Position numbers and translations under genes: made by a program. From positions 1-50,460 of IMG/VR virus record IMGVR_UViG_3300009008_000058: a stretch of DNA of 50,460 bases, one strand, 5' to 3'. Under the pieces are notes generated by a model. The model was not told the origin of the DNA, made no database searches, and was given only the letters and a program-made list of their open reading frames with translations. Of the stretch, positions 43,078 to 50,457 are shown piece after piece. The DNA comes from a virus. Position 1 is the stretch's first letter. Each line of letters starts with the position of its first letter.

Positions 43078-45087
43078 ATGGGAAAGACATCAATAGGCGG
43101 AAAAGGTATTAAGGCGGGTCAAAGAACAACCCGAGCTACAGCAGAAGTAAGTGAGGATGGATCCTCATTAAGTTCTACGGGATTCGATAGAGTTCAGTTT
43201 GGTCCTGCCTCAGGTGCAGGTGCCTTGGAAGGAGCAATACAACAAGGTAATGAACAACAGTTAAATGCCTTAGGTGATGTATCGAATAGACTAGACTCAG
43301 TTAACGGTGCCCTCTCTGATCTTAATTCCAATATGGAAACTCTAAAGAAACTAGAGACAGCCACATTACTATTTGAATTTGCTAAGTTTGGTGACTTCGG
43401 TAAAACCTTTGATACCATGGATAATAAATTTGAATCTATGGGTAAAACATTTGATAAAATGGATGATGTTGCAGAAAGAAATAAAGATTCAATTGATGCT
43501 AACTTCGATGAGTTAATTGCCCGTACTGATGCAGGTTCTAGAAGTATTGTTAAAGCAATAACTCGTATGCACGGTATGTTATCTGGTGACAGTGAAGCAC
43601 AATTAAAGACACGAATGACTAATACCTCGGCGTCACAAAATGAGCAATTAATGAGAGCTCGTAATGTTAGAGATGCTCAGCGCAAAGTATATGCAAAACA
43701 TGGTATATACAAAGTCACTGGTGAATCACCAAACGACGCCAGAGAAGATTTTGCTAAAGAAACTCGTAATGCTTCTAATAAGTCTAAGGCTCGAGAAGGG
43801 TTAAGAATTAAAGCTGGCCAGACCCATTGGGAAGTTAATCAAGTTTTAAGTAAAACTCAAGGCTGGGCGGCAAGAAACAATAGAGAAGATGTATTAAATA
43901 AAGTCCAAAAAGAACGAAAAAAATTAAAAGCCAGAAATAAAGACTTTCATCAACTACAAATATTTGACCATGGTGATTTAGCTTCTGTTAAAAATAGTTA
44001 CACGGGCCCTGATGGAAAGCGAATAACAACAAAAGGCAGCCGCGTAGTTTATAATAGAGACCATAATAGAAAGTTTTTTGGTGGCGGTGGCGGTGGCATG
44101 AATTGTTGTGATGATTTAGTATCAATATTAAAAGATATTGAAATAAATACCCACGTTTTTAGAGAAGTTAAAGAAGAATTTAAAGCATCCTTTAAGAAAC
44201 CATCGTCAATGGCATTAAGAGAAAATGCTAACGAGGTAGCCAATAGGAATAGAAACCTTACTATTGCAAGTCAAAATACAGGTTTAAGCTCATCACAGAA
44301 TAAGAATCCACTATTATTAGGTGGACCACAAAGGCAAGAAAAATATGCTGGGTCTAATTGGGATATGATACCTTATGGTGGTGGTGGTAAGAAAAATAAA
44401 ATGCCTAAAGGTAAGCCTGGCTTAATTAAAAGATTTGGTCAAATGCTTGCTAAATATGGTTGGGCATTTGCTGGATATGTTATTAGAATAGCTCCTTGGT
44501 TGGCTCCAATGTTTACCCCTATGGGTGCAGCAATTGCTGTAGGTGCTGCTATATTATTCATTCAATATCAAGATGATATTATTAAACTTATGGATGATTA
44601 TGAAGCAAATCAAAAAGCTATTGAAGCAGCCAATAAAGTTAAATTAGAAAATGAAAAGAAAGGTCTTGTTGCTGTTGTTGATTCTGAAACAGGCACTGCA
44701 TCTAATATGTCTTTAGAGGATGCACAAAACCAACAACTTGAAGATGTAGCCAACGGTCTACCCCCATCAACAATTGACGCTGTTGCAGGCGGCAAGGCCG
44801 ATATATCAAATACTGTGGCCCCTTTAACTACACAATTAATTAAAAATAATGCCAAACGACTTAAGGCGCAAAGGATTGCTGAAGACAAAGCTAAGGCAGA
44901 GGCGGAAGCTAAGGCAGCTGCAGAAAAACAGAACGTAAATCTATATGATAATAGTAATAGTAATAATTCTACAAGTCATATTGTTCATCAATATGGTCAT
45001 TTAATAGATGAAATGGTAAAAGGTGGTATTGATAGTACTCTTAGAACAGATGTACCAACTTCAGGTACATTCACACCTGGTAACTAG
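43078..45087 (+). CDS. 29: Tail tape measure / baseplate hub gp29-like
   Basis: This 669-residue protein (T4 gp29: 590) is the likely tape measure. It has a Ser/Gly-rich N-terminus, long helical regions (about 60-330) with periodic charged residues, a Gly-rich linker before MNCCDD, and a hydrophobic stretch at residues 461-497 (YVIRIAPWLAPMFTPMGAAI, then VGAAILFIQ). The end is an Ala/Lys/Glu helix and an Asn/Ser tail. Position right after the gp26 chaperone, as in siphophages and myophages, supports the call. Tape measures fill the tube and set its length, then help DNA cross the membrane. Confidence 0.75.
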   Translation: MGKTSIGGKGIKAGQRTTRATAEVSEDGSSLSSTGFDRVQFGPASGAGALEGAIQQGNEQQLNALGDVSNRLDSVNGALSDLNSNMETLKKLETATLLFEFAKFGDFGKTFDTMDNKFESMGKTFDKMDDVAERNKDSIDANFDELIARTDAGSRSIVKAITRMHGMLSGDSEAQLKTRMTNTSASQNEQLMRARNVRDAQRKVYAKHGIYKVTGESPNDAREDFAKETRNASNKSKAREGLRIKAGQTHWEVNQVLSKTQGWAARNNREDVLNKVQKERKKLKARNKDFHQLQIFDHGDLASVKNSYTGPDGKRITTKGSRVVYNRDHNRKFFGGGGGGMNCCDDLVSILKDIEINTHVFREVKEEFKASFKKPSSMALRENANEVANRNRNLTIASQNTGLSSSQNKNPLLLGGPQRQEKYAGSNWDMIPYGGGGKKNKMPKGKPGLIKRFGQMLAKYGWAFAGYVIRIAPWLAPMFTPMGAAIAVGAAILFIQYQDDIIKLMDDYEANQKAIEAANKVKLENEKKGLVAVVDSETGTASNMSLEDAQNQQLEDVANGLPPSTIDAVAGGKADISNTVAPLTTQLIKNNAKRLKAQRIAEDKAKAEAEAKAAAEKQNVNLYDNSNSNNSTSHIVHQYGHLIDEMVKGGIDSTLRTDVPTSGTFTPGN

Positions 45088-45091
45088 AAAC

Positions 45092-45119
45092 TAAAAACCC
45101 CCAATTAAGGGGGTAAAAA
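45092..45119 (-). terminator. Intrinsic terminator after gp32
   Basis: A hairpin ACCCCC/GGGGGT with an AATTAA-type loop (45097-45114). Read on the minus strand it is followed by five T residues (45093-45097), so it ends transcripts from gp32. It also separates the convergent tape measure gene; the plus strand lacks a T-run and would stop less well. Confidence 0.8.
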
Positions 45120-45149
45120 CTGCTATCTAGCTCTTATAAATTTTAGTTT

Positions 45150-46022
45150 TTATGCCTCTGCAGCTAACTTAGCAAAGTAACTCATAGTATCATCACTTGA
45201 ATTATCTGCAGTAGCTGTTGGAGCAGATTCAACAAAAGGTGATTCAACCTTTTCATCTAAATCTACATCCTCTGCACTTGAAGTAACAGCACCTTCTTCA
45301 CCTAACACACGAGTCAACTTCAAGTGAAGTTCATCATATGACTTAAATGAATCTGGATCCGTAAACTCTTTAAGAGAGTGTTGTGCATTGTAAATTGCCT
45401 CTAACTTAGTATCATCAGCTAATGGTTCAGCATTAGCGAATTCAGATCTATCATAGTTTCTGAAACCACCTACTTGTGCCATTTTGATTTTAAAGTTAGC
45501 ACCTTTCCACATATCAAATGGATTGATTGGTGTTTCATCAGCAAACTTAGGTTGCATAACATCCATAATCTTCTCAAAGATCTTAGCTCCGTATTCATAT
45601 AAGAATACTTTACCATTGTTCTCTGGGTTATCAGGGTCAGAAACAACACAAATGTTTGACACATAGTGTAAACGACGTTTACGCTTACGTGCAATCTCTT
45701 TACCTTCTTCGGTACCATTATTCCATAGCTTGGAATTCATTTCTGATACTGGATCATCTTTACCAATAGTAGTAAGACTCTTTTCTACATACCATTGACC
45801 TGTAGGACCTTGGAAGAAGTGATCCCAATATTTAGCCCAAGGAAGATCATCACCTTCTACGGCTGGTAGGAAGCGAATAACGGCATAACCATTACCTGCT
45901 TTATCAACTGTTGGCTTCCACATACGGTCATCACCGTATGTCTCTTTCTTAGTTTCTTTGTTGCCTGCACCAACTAAACTATCCATATTCATTGCTTTTT
46001 GTTTTAAATCAGCAAAACCCAT
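45150..46022 (-). CDS. 32: Single-stranded DNA-binding protein gp32
   Basis: This 290-residue protein (T4 gp32: 301) has the LAST-like basic N-terminus (MGFADLKQKAMN) for cooperativity. The OB-fold core carries YAVIRFLPA, PWAKYWDHFFQGPTGQWYVE, RKRKRRLHYVSNICVVSDPD and KVFLYEYGAKIFEKIMDVMQ. An acidic C-terminal tail (DVDLDEKVESP and on) would contact replication partners. The zinc ligands of T4 gp32 (one His, three Cys) are missing; the region reads EKSLTTIGKDDPVSEMN. It binds ssDNA at forks. It ends at a strong terminator; gp59 lies just upstream. Confidence 0.95.
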   Translation of the reverse strand: MGFADLKQKAMNMDSLVGAGNKETKKETYGDDRMWKPTVDKAGNGYAVIRFLPAVEGDDLPWAKYWDHFFQGPTGQWYVEKSLTTIGKDDPVSEMNSKLWNNGTEEGKEIARKRKRRLHYVSNICVVSDPDNPENNGKVFLYEYGAKIFEKIMDVMQPKFADETPINPFDMWKGANFKIKMAQVGGFRNYDRSEFANAEPLADDTKLEAIYNAQHSLKEFTDPDSFKSYDELHLKLTRVLGEEGAVTSSAEDVDLDEKVESPFVESAPTATADNSSDDTMSYFAKLAAEA

Positions 46023-46058
46023 ATTATTCTCCTATATATTTGTATATTATTTGTATCA

Positions 46059-46637
46059 TTATGTAAAAGTATCTAATACAATCTTCAAGAACTTATCTCT
46101 ATCAAAGTTCAAGAAAGGTTGATATTTAGTTACCTTTCTATAGATGTCCGGCCACAGTATTGTTTCCGTAATCTTCCCGTTAGCATCTTCAATGAAACCT
46201 GTTAATGCATTAAGGATACACACTGTCTCTATCGACACTGTATCTTCCAAGTATTTATTTATAATGATTGGATAGTTATCTTTATACATTCCTATCAAAC
46301 CATCTAAACTATACTCAGAAAGTTCTTGTAGCTCATTCTTAAAGTTATAAGATAAGCTTTCTATTCGTTTAAGATAATCGGTGTATACATCTTCATCTCT
46401 AATCATATCACCTGACCATTTGTTGCCAGCTAACTGATGAGCCGCGAAGTAACCCATTACCTCTTCTTTAGTTTTAAATCGTTTTCCAATTTTTGTTAAT
46501 TGATACTTATCAGGTCTACCCCAATAAGTCTTTTGGTTCACTCTAGTTTTAAAATGATATTTAAAAGCATCATATTTACTATTAAAGTGCATATTAATAG
46601 CGTGAGCTATTGTAAAGGTATCATATCCATCCATCAT
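46059..46637 (-). CDS. 59: Helicase loader gp59
   Basis: This 192-residue protein (T4 gp59: 217) has the HMG-like N-terminal half (IAHAINMHFNSKYDAFKYHF, then RVNQKTYWGRPDKYQLTKIG) and a helical C-terminal half (SLDGLIGMYKDNYPIIINKY, FLNFDRDKFLKIVLDTF). gp59 loads gp41 helicase on gp32-coated ssDNA. The ATG lies seven nucleotides after a host-type -10, so transcription would begin at or next to it: a leaderless mRNA. A second ATG three bases further is also possible. Confidence 0.88.
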   Translation of the reverse strand: MMDGYDTFTIAHAINMHFNSKYDAFKYHFKTRVNQKTYWGRPDKYQLTKIGKRFKTKEEVMGYFAAHQLAGNKWSGDMIRDEDVYTDYLKRIESLSYNFKNELQELSEYSLDGLIGMYKDNYPIIINKYLEDTVSIETVCILNALTGFIEDANGKITETILWPDIYRKVTKYQPFLNFDRDKFLKIVLDTFT

Positions 46638-46644
46638 ATATTAT

Positions 46645-46673
46645 ATTATAACACAAAACACACCAAAAGTAAA
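46645..46673 (-). promoter_or_regulatory. Early promoter for gp59-gp32
   Basis: Minus strand TTTACT (46668-46673), 17-bp spacer, TATAAT (46645-46650) followed by ATA. Seven nucleotides separate the -10 from the gp59 ATG. It follows directly on the stop of gp33. Confidence 0.75.
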
Positions 46674-46676
46674 CCC

Positions 46677-46910
46677 CTAAATCGGTAAAGTATATGAATT
46701 AGATCCATGAAGCATATTTAACTCTCTTGCTTCATATTCAATTCGCTCGATTAGTTCTTTTGATACTAACTTCTTAGCATCTCTTAAGTCCAATTCATTT
46801 TCATCACATAATTGAATAATGGCTTCCATATAATCACACCCTTTATGGGTACGAACATATACCTCAACCATTCTACTAAAACTTTTCTTATTAATATCTT
46901 CTATTTGCAT
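46677..46910 (-). CDS. 33: Late transcription co-activator gp33-like
   Basis: This 77-residue protein (T4 gp33: 112) aligns with the central and C-terminal part of gp33: a MVEVYVRTHKGCDYMEAIIQ helix, then LCDENELDLRDAKKLVSKEL, and IERIEYEARELNMLHG near the end. gp33 binds the RNA polymerase beta flap and links it to the gp45 clamp for TATAAATA promoters, which are frequent in this window. It overlaps the end of the upstream gene by 10 bp and precedes gp59, as in the T4-like order 33-59-32. Confidence 0.78.
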   Translation of the reverse strand: MQIEDINKKSFSRMVEVYVRTHKGCDYMEAIIQLCDENELDLRDAKKLVSKELIERIEYEARELNMLHGSNSYTLPI

Positions 46911-47998
46911 TGTAATATTACCATATTTTCGTTTACCCTTCCATTAGCTTTTTTAGGTTTTGTTGTTAGTTTATCTATCTCTTTATCAATTTGTTTCACA
47001 CTCTTTTTAAGAATGATTGGAATAAGATCATTTGGTTTTCTCAATGTAATTTTAACAGAGGATGCTTGATCAAATCCCTTAATGGTAGAACCTGACACAG
47101 TCATACCATCTGGGCTCATAGAATGTAGAACAGTTAATTCTTTATTCTTTGTATTAAATAAGTATATATGCATTGAAGTAGGTACCTTCAATGGGTTAAT
47201 AGAAGTCAATTTATATTCTGAATTCTGTTTTTGGTATTTAAGCTTAGCGACCTGTTTATCCGCACCTTTAATCTTTTTGATTGTTACCTTTCGTGTGGCC
47301 TTCTTCGAGGCTTTAAACGACGCTACATCCTCAACAAATCCTTCCAGGATCTTAACTCTACCTTGTACTTCTTTACGGGTTAAATGTTTATAACACTCAA
47401 GGATATATTCATCCTTTGCTAAGAACAAGTTGTAATCATTCAGGTATTCATTTATCCAACCCTCAATTTCCTCAAAGCGTTTAATATCATGAACTTGCAT
47501 TTGTTTGTATAAATTAATCTTTAATGGTTTACCACCTTCTAACCAACTATCTTCAAGTAAATAAAGATCTTCCATAACAGTATCAAGAACCTTTTGTTTC
47601 ATTCTCATTTGAGGTGTAATAACAAATTTAGTTGCTTTTGCTTTTGTTTCAGCCAGAGCAGCATCAATAAGTGCTTGACCTGGTGCAATAAGAGTGTTAA
47701 ACTTCTTTGTTAGGTAATCAATAGCATTACTATAATTATCTGGAAACTCCATGTCTAATTGATGCCAATAACATATCGCGGCAATGTGGGAATAACTATA
47801 TTCATATTTGGGATTGGCCAGAATAGCCTTAGCGTCATCCTTACTCCAATTCTTTTTAACAAAGTTCTTTGTTACTTCAAGTGCATCCTTTACATCAACA
47901 TCATAATGGAAATACATCTTGAACATATCCCATCCTTTATCAAGAGGTGCACCTGCAATGCCAACCTTTTGCCTACGTTGTATATGTTTCTTAGCCAT
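46901..47998 (-). CDS. Conserved marine T4-like phage protein, unknown
   Basis: This 365-residue protein is not assigned functionally. It is basic, with a helical N-terminal domain (GWDMFKMYFHYDVDVKDALE, SHIAAICYWHQLDMEFPD) and a middle helical part with QMRMKQKVLDTVMEDLYLLE and DSWLEGG. A C-terminal domain with KVPTSMHIYLFNTKNKELTV and STIKGFDQASSVKITLRKPN follows. Proteins like this sit next to gp33 in marine T4-like phages. Start overlaps the preceding gene by 8 bp. Nucleic-acid binding is plausible from charge only. Confidence 0.7.
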   Translation of the reverse strand: MAKKHIQRRQKVGIAGAPLDKGWDMFKMYFHYDVDVKDALEVTKNFVKKNWSKDDAKAILANPKYEYSYSHIAAICYWHQLDMEFPDNYSNAIDYLTKKFNTLIAPGQALIDAALAETKAKATKFVITPQMRMKQKVLDTVMEDLYLLEDSWLEGGKPLKINLYKQMQVHDIKRFEEIEGWINEYLNDYNLFLAKDEYILECYKHLTRKEVQGRVKILEGFVEDVASFKASKKATRKVTIKKIKGADKQVAKLKYQKQNSEYKLTSINPLKVPTSMHIYLFNTKNKELTVLHSMSPDGMTVSGSTIKGFDQASSVKITLRKPNDLIPIILKKSVKQIDKEIDKLTTKPKKANGRVNENMVILQCK

Positions 47999-48347
47999 AG
48001 TTTTCCTTATTCATAGTATCGTGTGCAATGTCTATTAAGCCTGAGTTGGCCCAATCCTGTGCGTTTTCCTCATCACTTCCATACATCACTTCAGGTGAAT
48101 AAGCACCACCATCACCCCATTTAGCAGGTTTAGTGTTATTTAACTTATTCATTAATTTATCAATTTTTCTTTCTTCAATAGTTCTTTTATCTTTAGAGTT
48201 TCTTAATAGTTCATTAATTAAGTCTTCATCTTCAATTACAGCATGTGCAGCCATAGAAATAGGAAGCTTAGAAGTTTTTGTCATATTTCTAATTCTTGCT
48301 TCATATTGTAATTTTTCTCTTCTTGACATTCCAGTAGTTGCACCCAT
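47991..48347 (-). CDS. Small unknown early protein
   Basis: This 118-residue protein starts MGATTGMSRREKLQYEAR. I use the ATG at 48347 with AAAGGAAAT upstream; a longer frame to 48410 would run through the promoter and cannot be on its transcript. It is charged and helical (RTIEERKIDKLMNKLNN), with an acidic C-terminus (YGSDEENAQDWANSG). No family recognised. First gene of the early unit leading to gp33. Confidence 0.65.
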   Translation of the reverse strand: MGATTGMSRREKLQYEARIRNMTKTSKLPISMAAHAVIEDEDLINELLRNSKDKRTIEERKIDKLMNKLNNTKPAKWGDGGAYSPEVMYGSDEENAQDWANSGLIDIAHDTMNKENYG

Positions 48348-48377
48348 TTTATTTCCTTTTTTATTTTGTATATGTAT

Positions 48378-48406
48378 ATTATAACATAAAAGTGTTGAAA
48401 AGTAAA
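48378..48406 (-). promoter_or_regulatory. Early promoter with inverted repeat at -35
   Basis: Minus strand TTTACT (48401-48406), 17-bp spacer, TATAAT (48378-48383) then ATACATATA. The -35 lies inside a perfect inverted repeat AGTAAAC-N9-GTTTACT (48401-48423), a possible operator. Confidence 0.75.
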
Positions 48407-48439
48407 CCATTTTATCGTTTACTTTTCATCTATTTGTGG

Positions 48440-48473
48440 ATACCTTTTTGTATCCCATAGGGATACCTATCCT
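48440..48473. repeat. Hairpin module, copy 1
   Basis: Three copies of a GGTATCC/GGATACC arm alternate in orientation, so two exclusive hairpins can form (GTATCCC-TAT-GGGATAC, or GGATAC-AAAAAG-GTATCC on the minus strand). It overlaps the stop region of the GIY-YIG gene and is followed by an early promoter. A near copy is at 49642-49675. Confidence 0.7.
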
Positions 48474-49135
48474 TTAGTGAAGTCACCCCATAATTCCATA
48501 GCTTCTTCAAGGTTTTTAACAGACCATGAAATAGTTTTCTTATTATCTGTAATTGGTTCATACCCATTATCAATAAGATTTTTAGAAAAAGCATCTCTCC
48601 AATCATCAGTTACATTTTTACCCCAAATCGAAACAGACACTCCATCAGAGTCTACATATATTTTAAATGCCCTGCGTTCCTTATCGGATGATTCAACATA
48701 AAAAGATGATTTACGAGCAACAATCACAGCGACATTACCATATGATTCAAGTTGATCTCTTAACTCATTACATTCAACAAAGAAATTTCTTTTAGATTCT
48801 TCATACTCATTAAATAGAAAATTTAGTTTACTCATTTCAAAACACTCCTTATAGTGACCAGCGACTTTATTGTCTGCCACATTATCATCATCATGTAGGT
48901 CATACCTACTAATTAAAAAAGATTCAAGCAATAAACTTGGTTTATTTTCAAATCGTTCTAAGTTCTTACCTAGTATATGTAGATCATCAAGGTCATATCC
49001 CTTTGTTTTAATATGAGACATACCTCGTTTACCAACACCTTTACCAACATAGACCATTTTGCCTGTGTTAGGATCTAAATATGTGTAAACATATTCACCT
49101 AAGGTATCAAAGAATTCTTGACTTGGTTTTTTCAT
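48467..49135 (-). CDS. GIY-YIG endonuclease-like protein
   Basis: This 222-residue protein has an N-terminal GIY-YIG nuclease domain: EYVYTYLDP (residues 14-22, in place of GIY), MVYVGKGVGKR (27-37, the YIG part with a basic residue), His41, and LLLESFLI with the metal-binding Glu71. The pattern is nearest to the LEM-3/T4-endo-like subgroup. The C-terminal half (about 100-222) is charged, with KSSFYVESSDKERRAFKIYV, and may recognise DNA. It overlaps the HNH gene by 1 bp; both look like mobile, homing-type genes. It could instead be a phage restriction or host-DNA-degrading nuclease. Confidence 0.72.
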   Translation of the reverse strand: MKKPSQEFFDTLGEYVYTYLDPNTGKMVYVGKGVGKRGMSHIKTKGYDLDDLHILGKNLERFENKPSLLLESFLISRYDLHDDDNVADNKVAGHYKECFEMSKLNFLFNEYEESKRNFFVECNELRDQLESYGNVAVIVARKSSFYVESSDKERRAFKIYVDSDGVSVSIWGKNVTDDWRDAFSKNLIDNGYEPITDNKKTISWSVKNLEEAMELWGDFTKG

Positions 49136-49560
49136 TATTTATCTCCATGATAATGAATGTATGATAGTTTTCTATTCTCTTCACGTGTAACCAATTCTAG
49201 ATTAGATGGATGAAAGTTAGTATTATCATGGTCAATATGATGAACTTCAAATGCCTGTCTTGCTATATTTTGTATTGACTTAGGTGTTCTTTCCCATTCA
49301 TCAGCATCAATACTTGCGGGAAATTTAATAGTTGGATTTAATGTATAAAATACTGCAATATGAACTTGGATAGTTTTTTTATCATCTAACGTAACTGAAG
49401 GATATGCTTTACCACCTGTAGTAAGCATTCTAGGTTCTTTACCTTTAAAAGACCATATGTCACCTGTATCATTATCGACACCATAATCATTATATTCTTT
49501 AAGATTAGTTCTTAAAGGGCTTTTTATAATAATTGGTTTAATGTTATTTTCGTTTTTCAT
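49135..49560 (-). CDS. HNH homing endonuclease
   Basis: This 141-residue protein has a NUMOD4-like N-terminal segment (YGVDNDTGDIWSFKGKE, residues 26-42), an intermediate VTLDDKKTIQVHIAVFYTLN, and an HNH core FEVHHIDHDNTNFHPSNLEL (His107/His108, Asn119). It cleaves DNA as a free-standing homing nuclease would. Start has a GGAG ribosome site, on a transcript from the promoter at 49594. The stop overlaps the GIY-YIG start. Confidence 0.88.
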   Translation of the reverse strand: MKNENNIKPIIIKSPLRTNLKEYNDYGVDNDTGDIWSFKGKEPRMLTTGGKAYPSVTLDDKKTIQVHIAVFYTLNPTIKFPASIDADEWERTPKSIQNIARQAFEVHHIDHDNTNFHPSNLELVTREENRKLSYIHYHGDK

Positions 49561-49593
49561 TTTGTAACTCCTTTTTTTATTTTGTATATGTAT

Positions 49594-49623
49594 ATTATAA
49601 CATAACTAAGCCAAAAGTGTAAA
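49594..49623 (-). promoter_or_regulatory. Early promoter for HNH/GIY-YIG genes
   Basis: Minus strand TTTACA (49618-49623), 18-bp spacer, TATAAT (49594-49599). The leader from -10 to the ribosome site is almost the same as at 48347-48383. Confidence 0.72.
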
Positions 49624-49641
49624 GAGTTTTGCAACTAAATA

Positions 49642-49675
49642 GGGATACCTTTTTGTATCCCCAAAGGGATACCTA
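49642..49675. repeat. Hairpin module, copy 2
   Basis: A near copy of the hairpin at 48440-48473, again overlapping a TAG stop codon (gene 49673-49930) and followed by an early promoter. The arms GTATCCC/GGGATAC are perfect. Confidence 0.7.
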
Positions 49676-49930
49676 TGTTTTGTATATAGATAGTATGTGT
49701 TCTTCAAATGCTTCAACCTTTTCAATTCGGTTTGGCCATTTGATATATTCCTTTTCAGGGTTTGACTTTAAATTATTTAATAAAGGAACAATTGCATTGT
49801 ATAACTTATCAAGTTTGTCTTGTGCAGAGTCAAAGTTACTAGAACTTTGTTCAACAACTTTATTCAGGTGCTGTACAGAGTCTAACTCATCCTCATCAAC
49901 GAGGGTAAAACCAAAGTCAAAATCAGGCAT
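49673..49930 (-). CDS. Small conserved marine T4-like protein, unknown
   Basis: This 85-residue protein begins with MPDFDFGFTLVDEDELDSVQ, has a helical middle (SAQDKLDKLYNAIVPLLNNL) and ends with EYIKWPNRIEKVEAFEEHIL. I recall similar small proteins in T4-like cyanophages, where they are uncharacterised. It overlaps the end of the next upstream gene by 8 bp. No catalytic motif. Confidence 0.72.
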   Translation of the reverse strand: MPDFDFGFTLVDEDELDSVQHLNKVVEQSSSNFDSAQDKLDKLYNAIVPLLNNLKSNPEKEYIKWPNRIEKVEAFEEHILSIYKT

Positions 49931-50153
49931 ATGATAACTCCTTAATTCCTAGTGTCCAATTTTCGGCAGCGTCCTCAACATATTGTAATGACTTAAACTT
50001 AAAGTCTTCGGTCGCTAAGCGAATACCATCTTTATCCTTATATGTAATAGAAAAGAATGAATGATCACCATCCATCTCTGTAATTACTCTATAAATTTTA
50101 GCTACGGCTCCATCTTCTTTATAGTATTCACTTATTAGTTTTGTATTTTTCAT
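49923..50153 (-). CDS. Small conserved unknown protein
   Basis: This 76-residue protein is alpha/beta with KIYRVITEMDGDHSFFSITY and ATEDFKFKSLQYVEDAAENW. It resembles small proteins that accompany the 85-residue gene in marine T4-like phages. Function unknown. Overlaps its neighbours on both sides (26 and 8 bp), suggesting one translated unit. Confidence 0.68.
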   Translation of the reverse strand: MKNTKLISEYYKEDGAVAKIYRVITEMDGDHSFFSITYKDKDGIRLATEDFKFKSLQYVEDAAENWTLGIKELSYA

Positions 50154-50457
50154 ATAACTCCTTTTCTAGTTTATTAGCTTCATCTTCACAAAAATGTTCA
50201 TCCCCTCTACATGATTGTCTAACATGAACCATTTCATGACACATTGTTAATATCTTTTTATCATTAGATAATGTTTCTTCTATTTCTATATCTATTTCAT
50301 TACCAAATGCTAAATCATATGTCCATCCCATAGCATTATCATGTTTAAGACAACATTCATTAATAATAACTCTTACATTATATTGGTCAACACCTAATTC
50401 TTTAGCACAGAATAAGGCAACATCACCTAATAAAGCATTTGTTGTAGTTAAGTTCAC
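50128..50457 (-). CDS. Small zincin-like metalloprotease domain protein
   Basis: This 109-residue protein contains CHEMVHVRQ (His74-Glu75-His78, the HExxH motif) and a downstream CEDEANKLEKE with Glu91/Glu93 as possible third ligand, the layout of a minimal gluzincin-like metallopeptidase (SprT-like size). Start is GTG at 50457, preceded in frame by TAA, so nothing longer is possible. The upstream gene lies outside the window. Substrate unknown; a role in processing or in binding DNA repair partners is possible. Confidence 0.65.
   Translation of the reverse strand: MNLTTTNALLGDVALFCAKELGVDQYNVRVIINECCLKHDNAMGWTYDLAFGNEIDIEIEETLSNDKKILTMCHEMVHVRQSCRGDEHFCEDEANKLEKELYEKYKTNK

Noticed and set aside
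48348-48410. N-terminal extension of the 47991-48347 gene to 48410
   Set aside because: It would run through the promoter and lie upstream of the expected transcription start.
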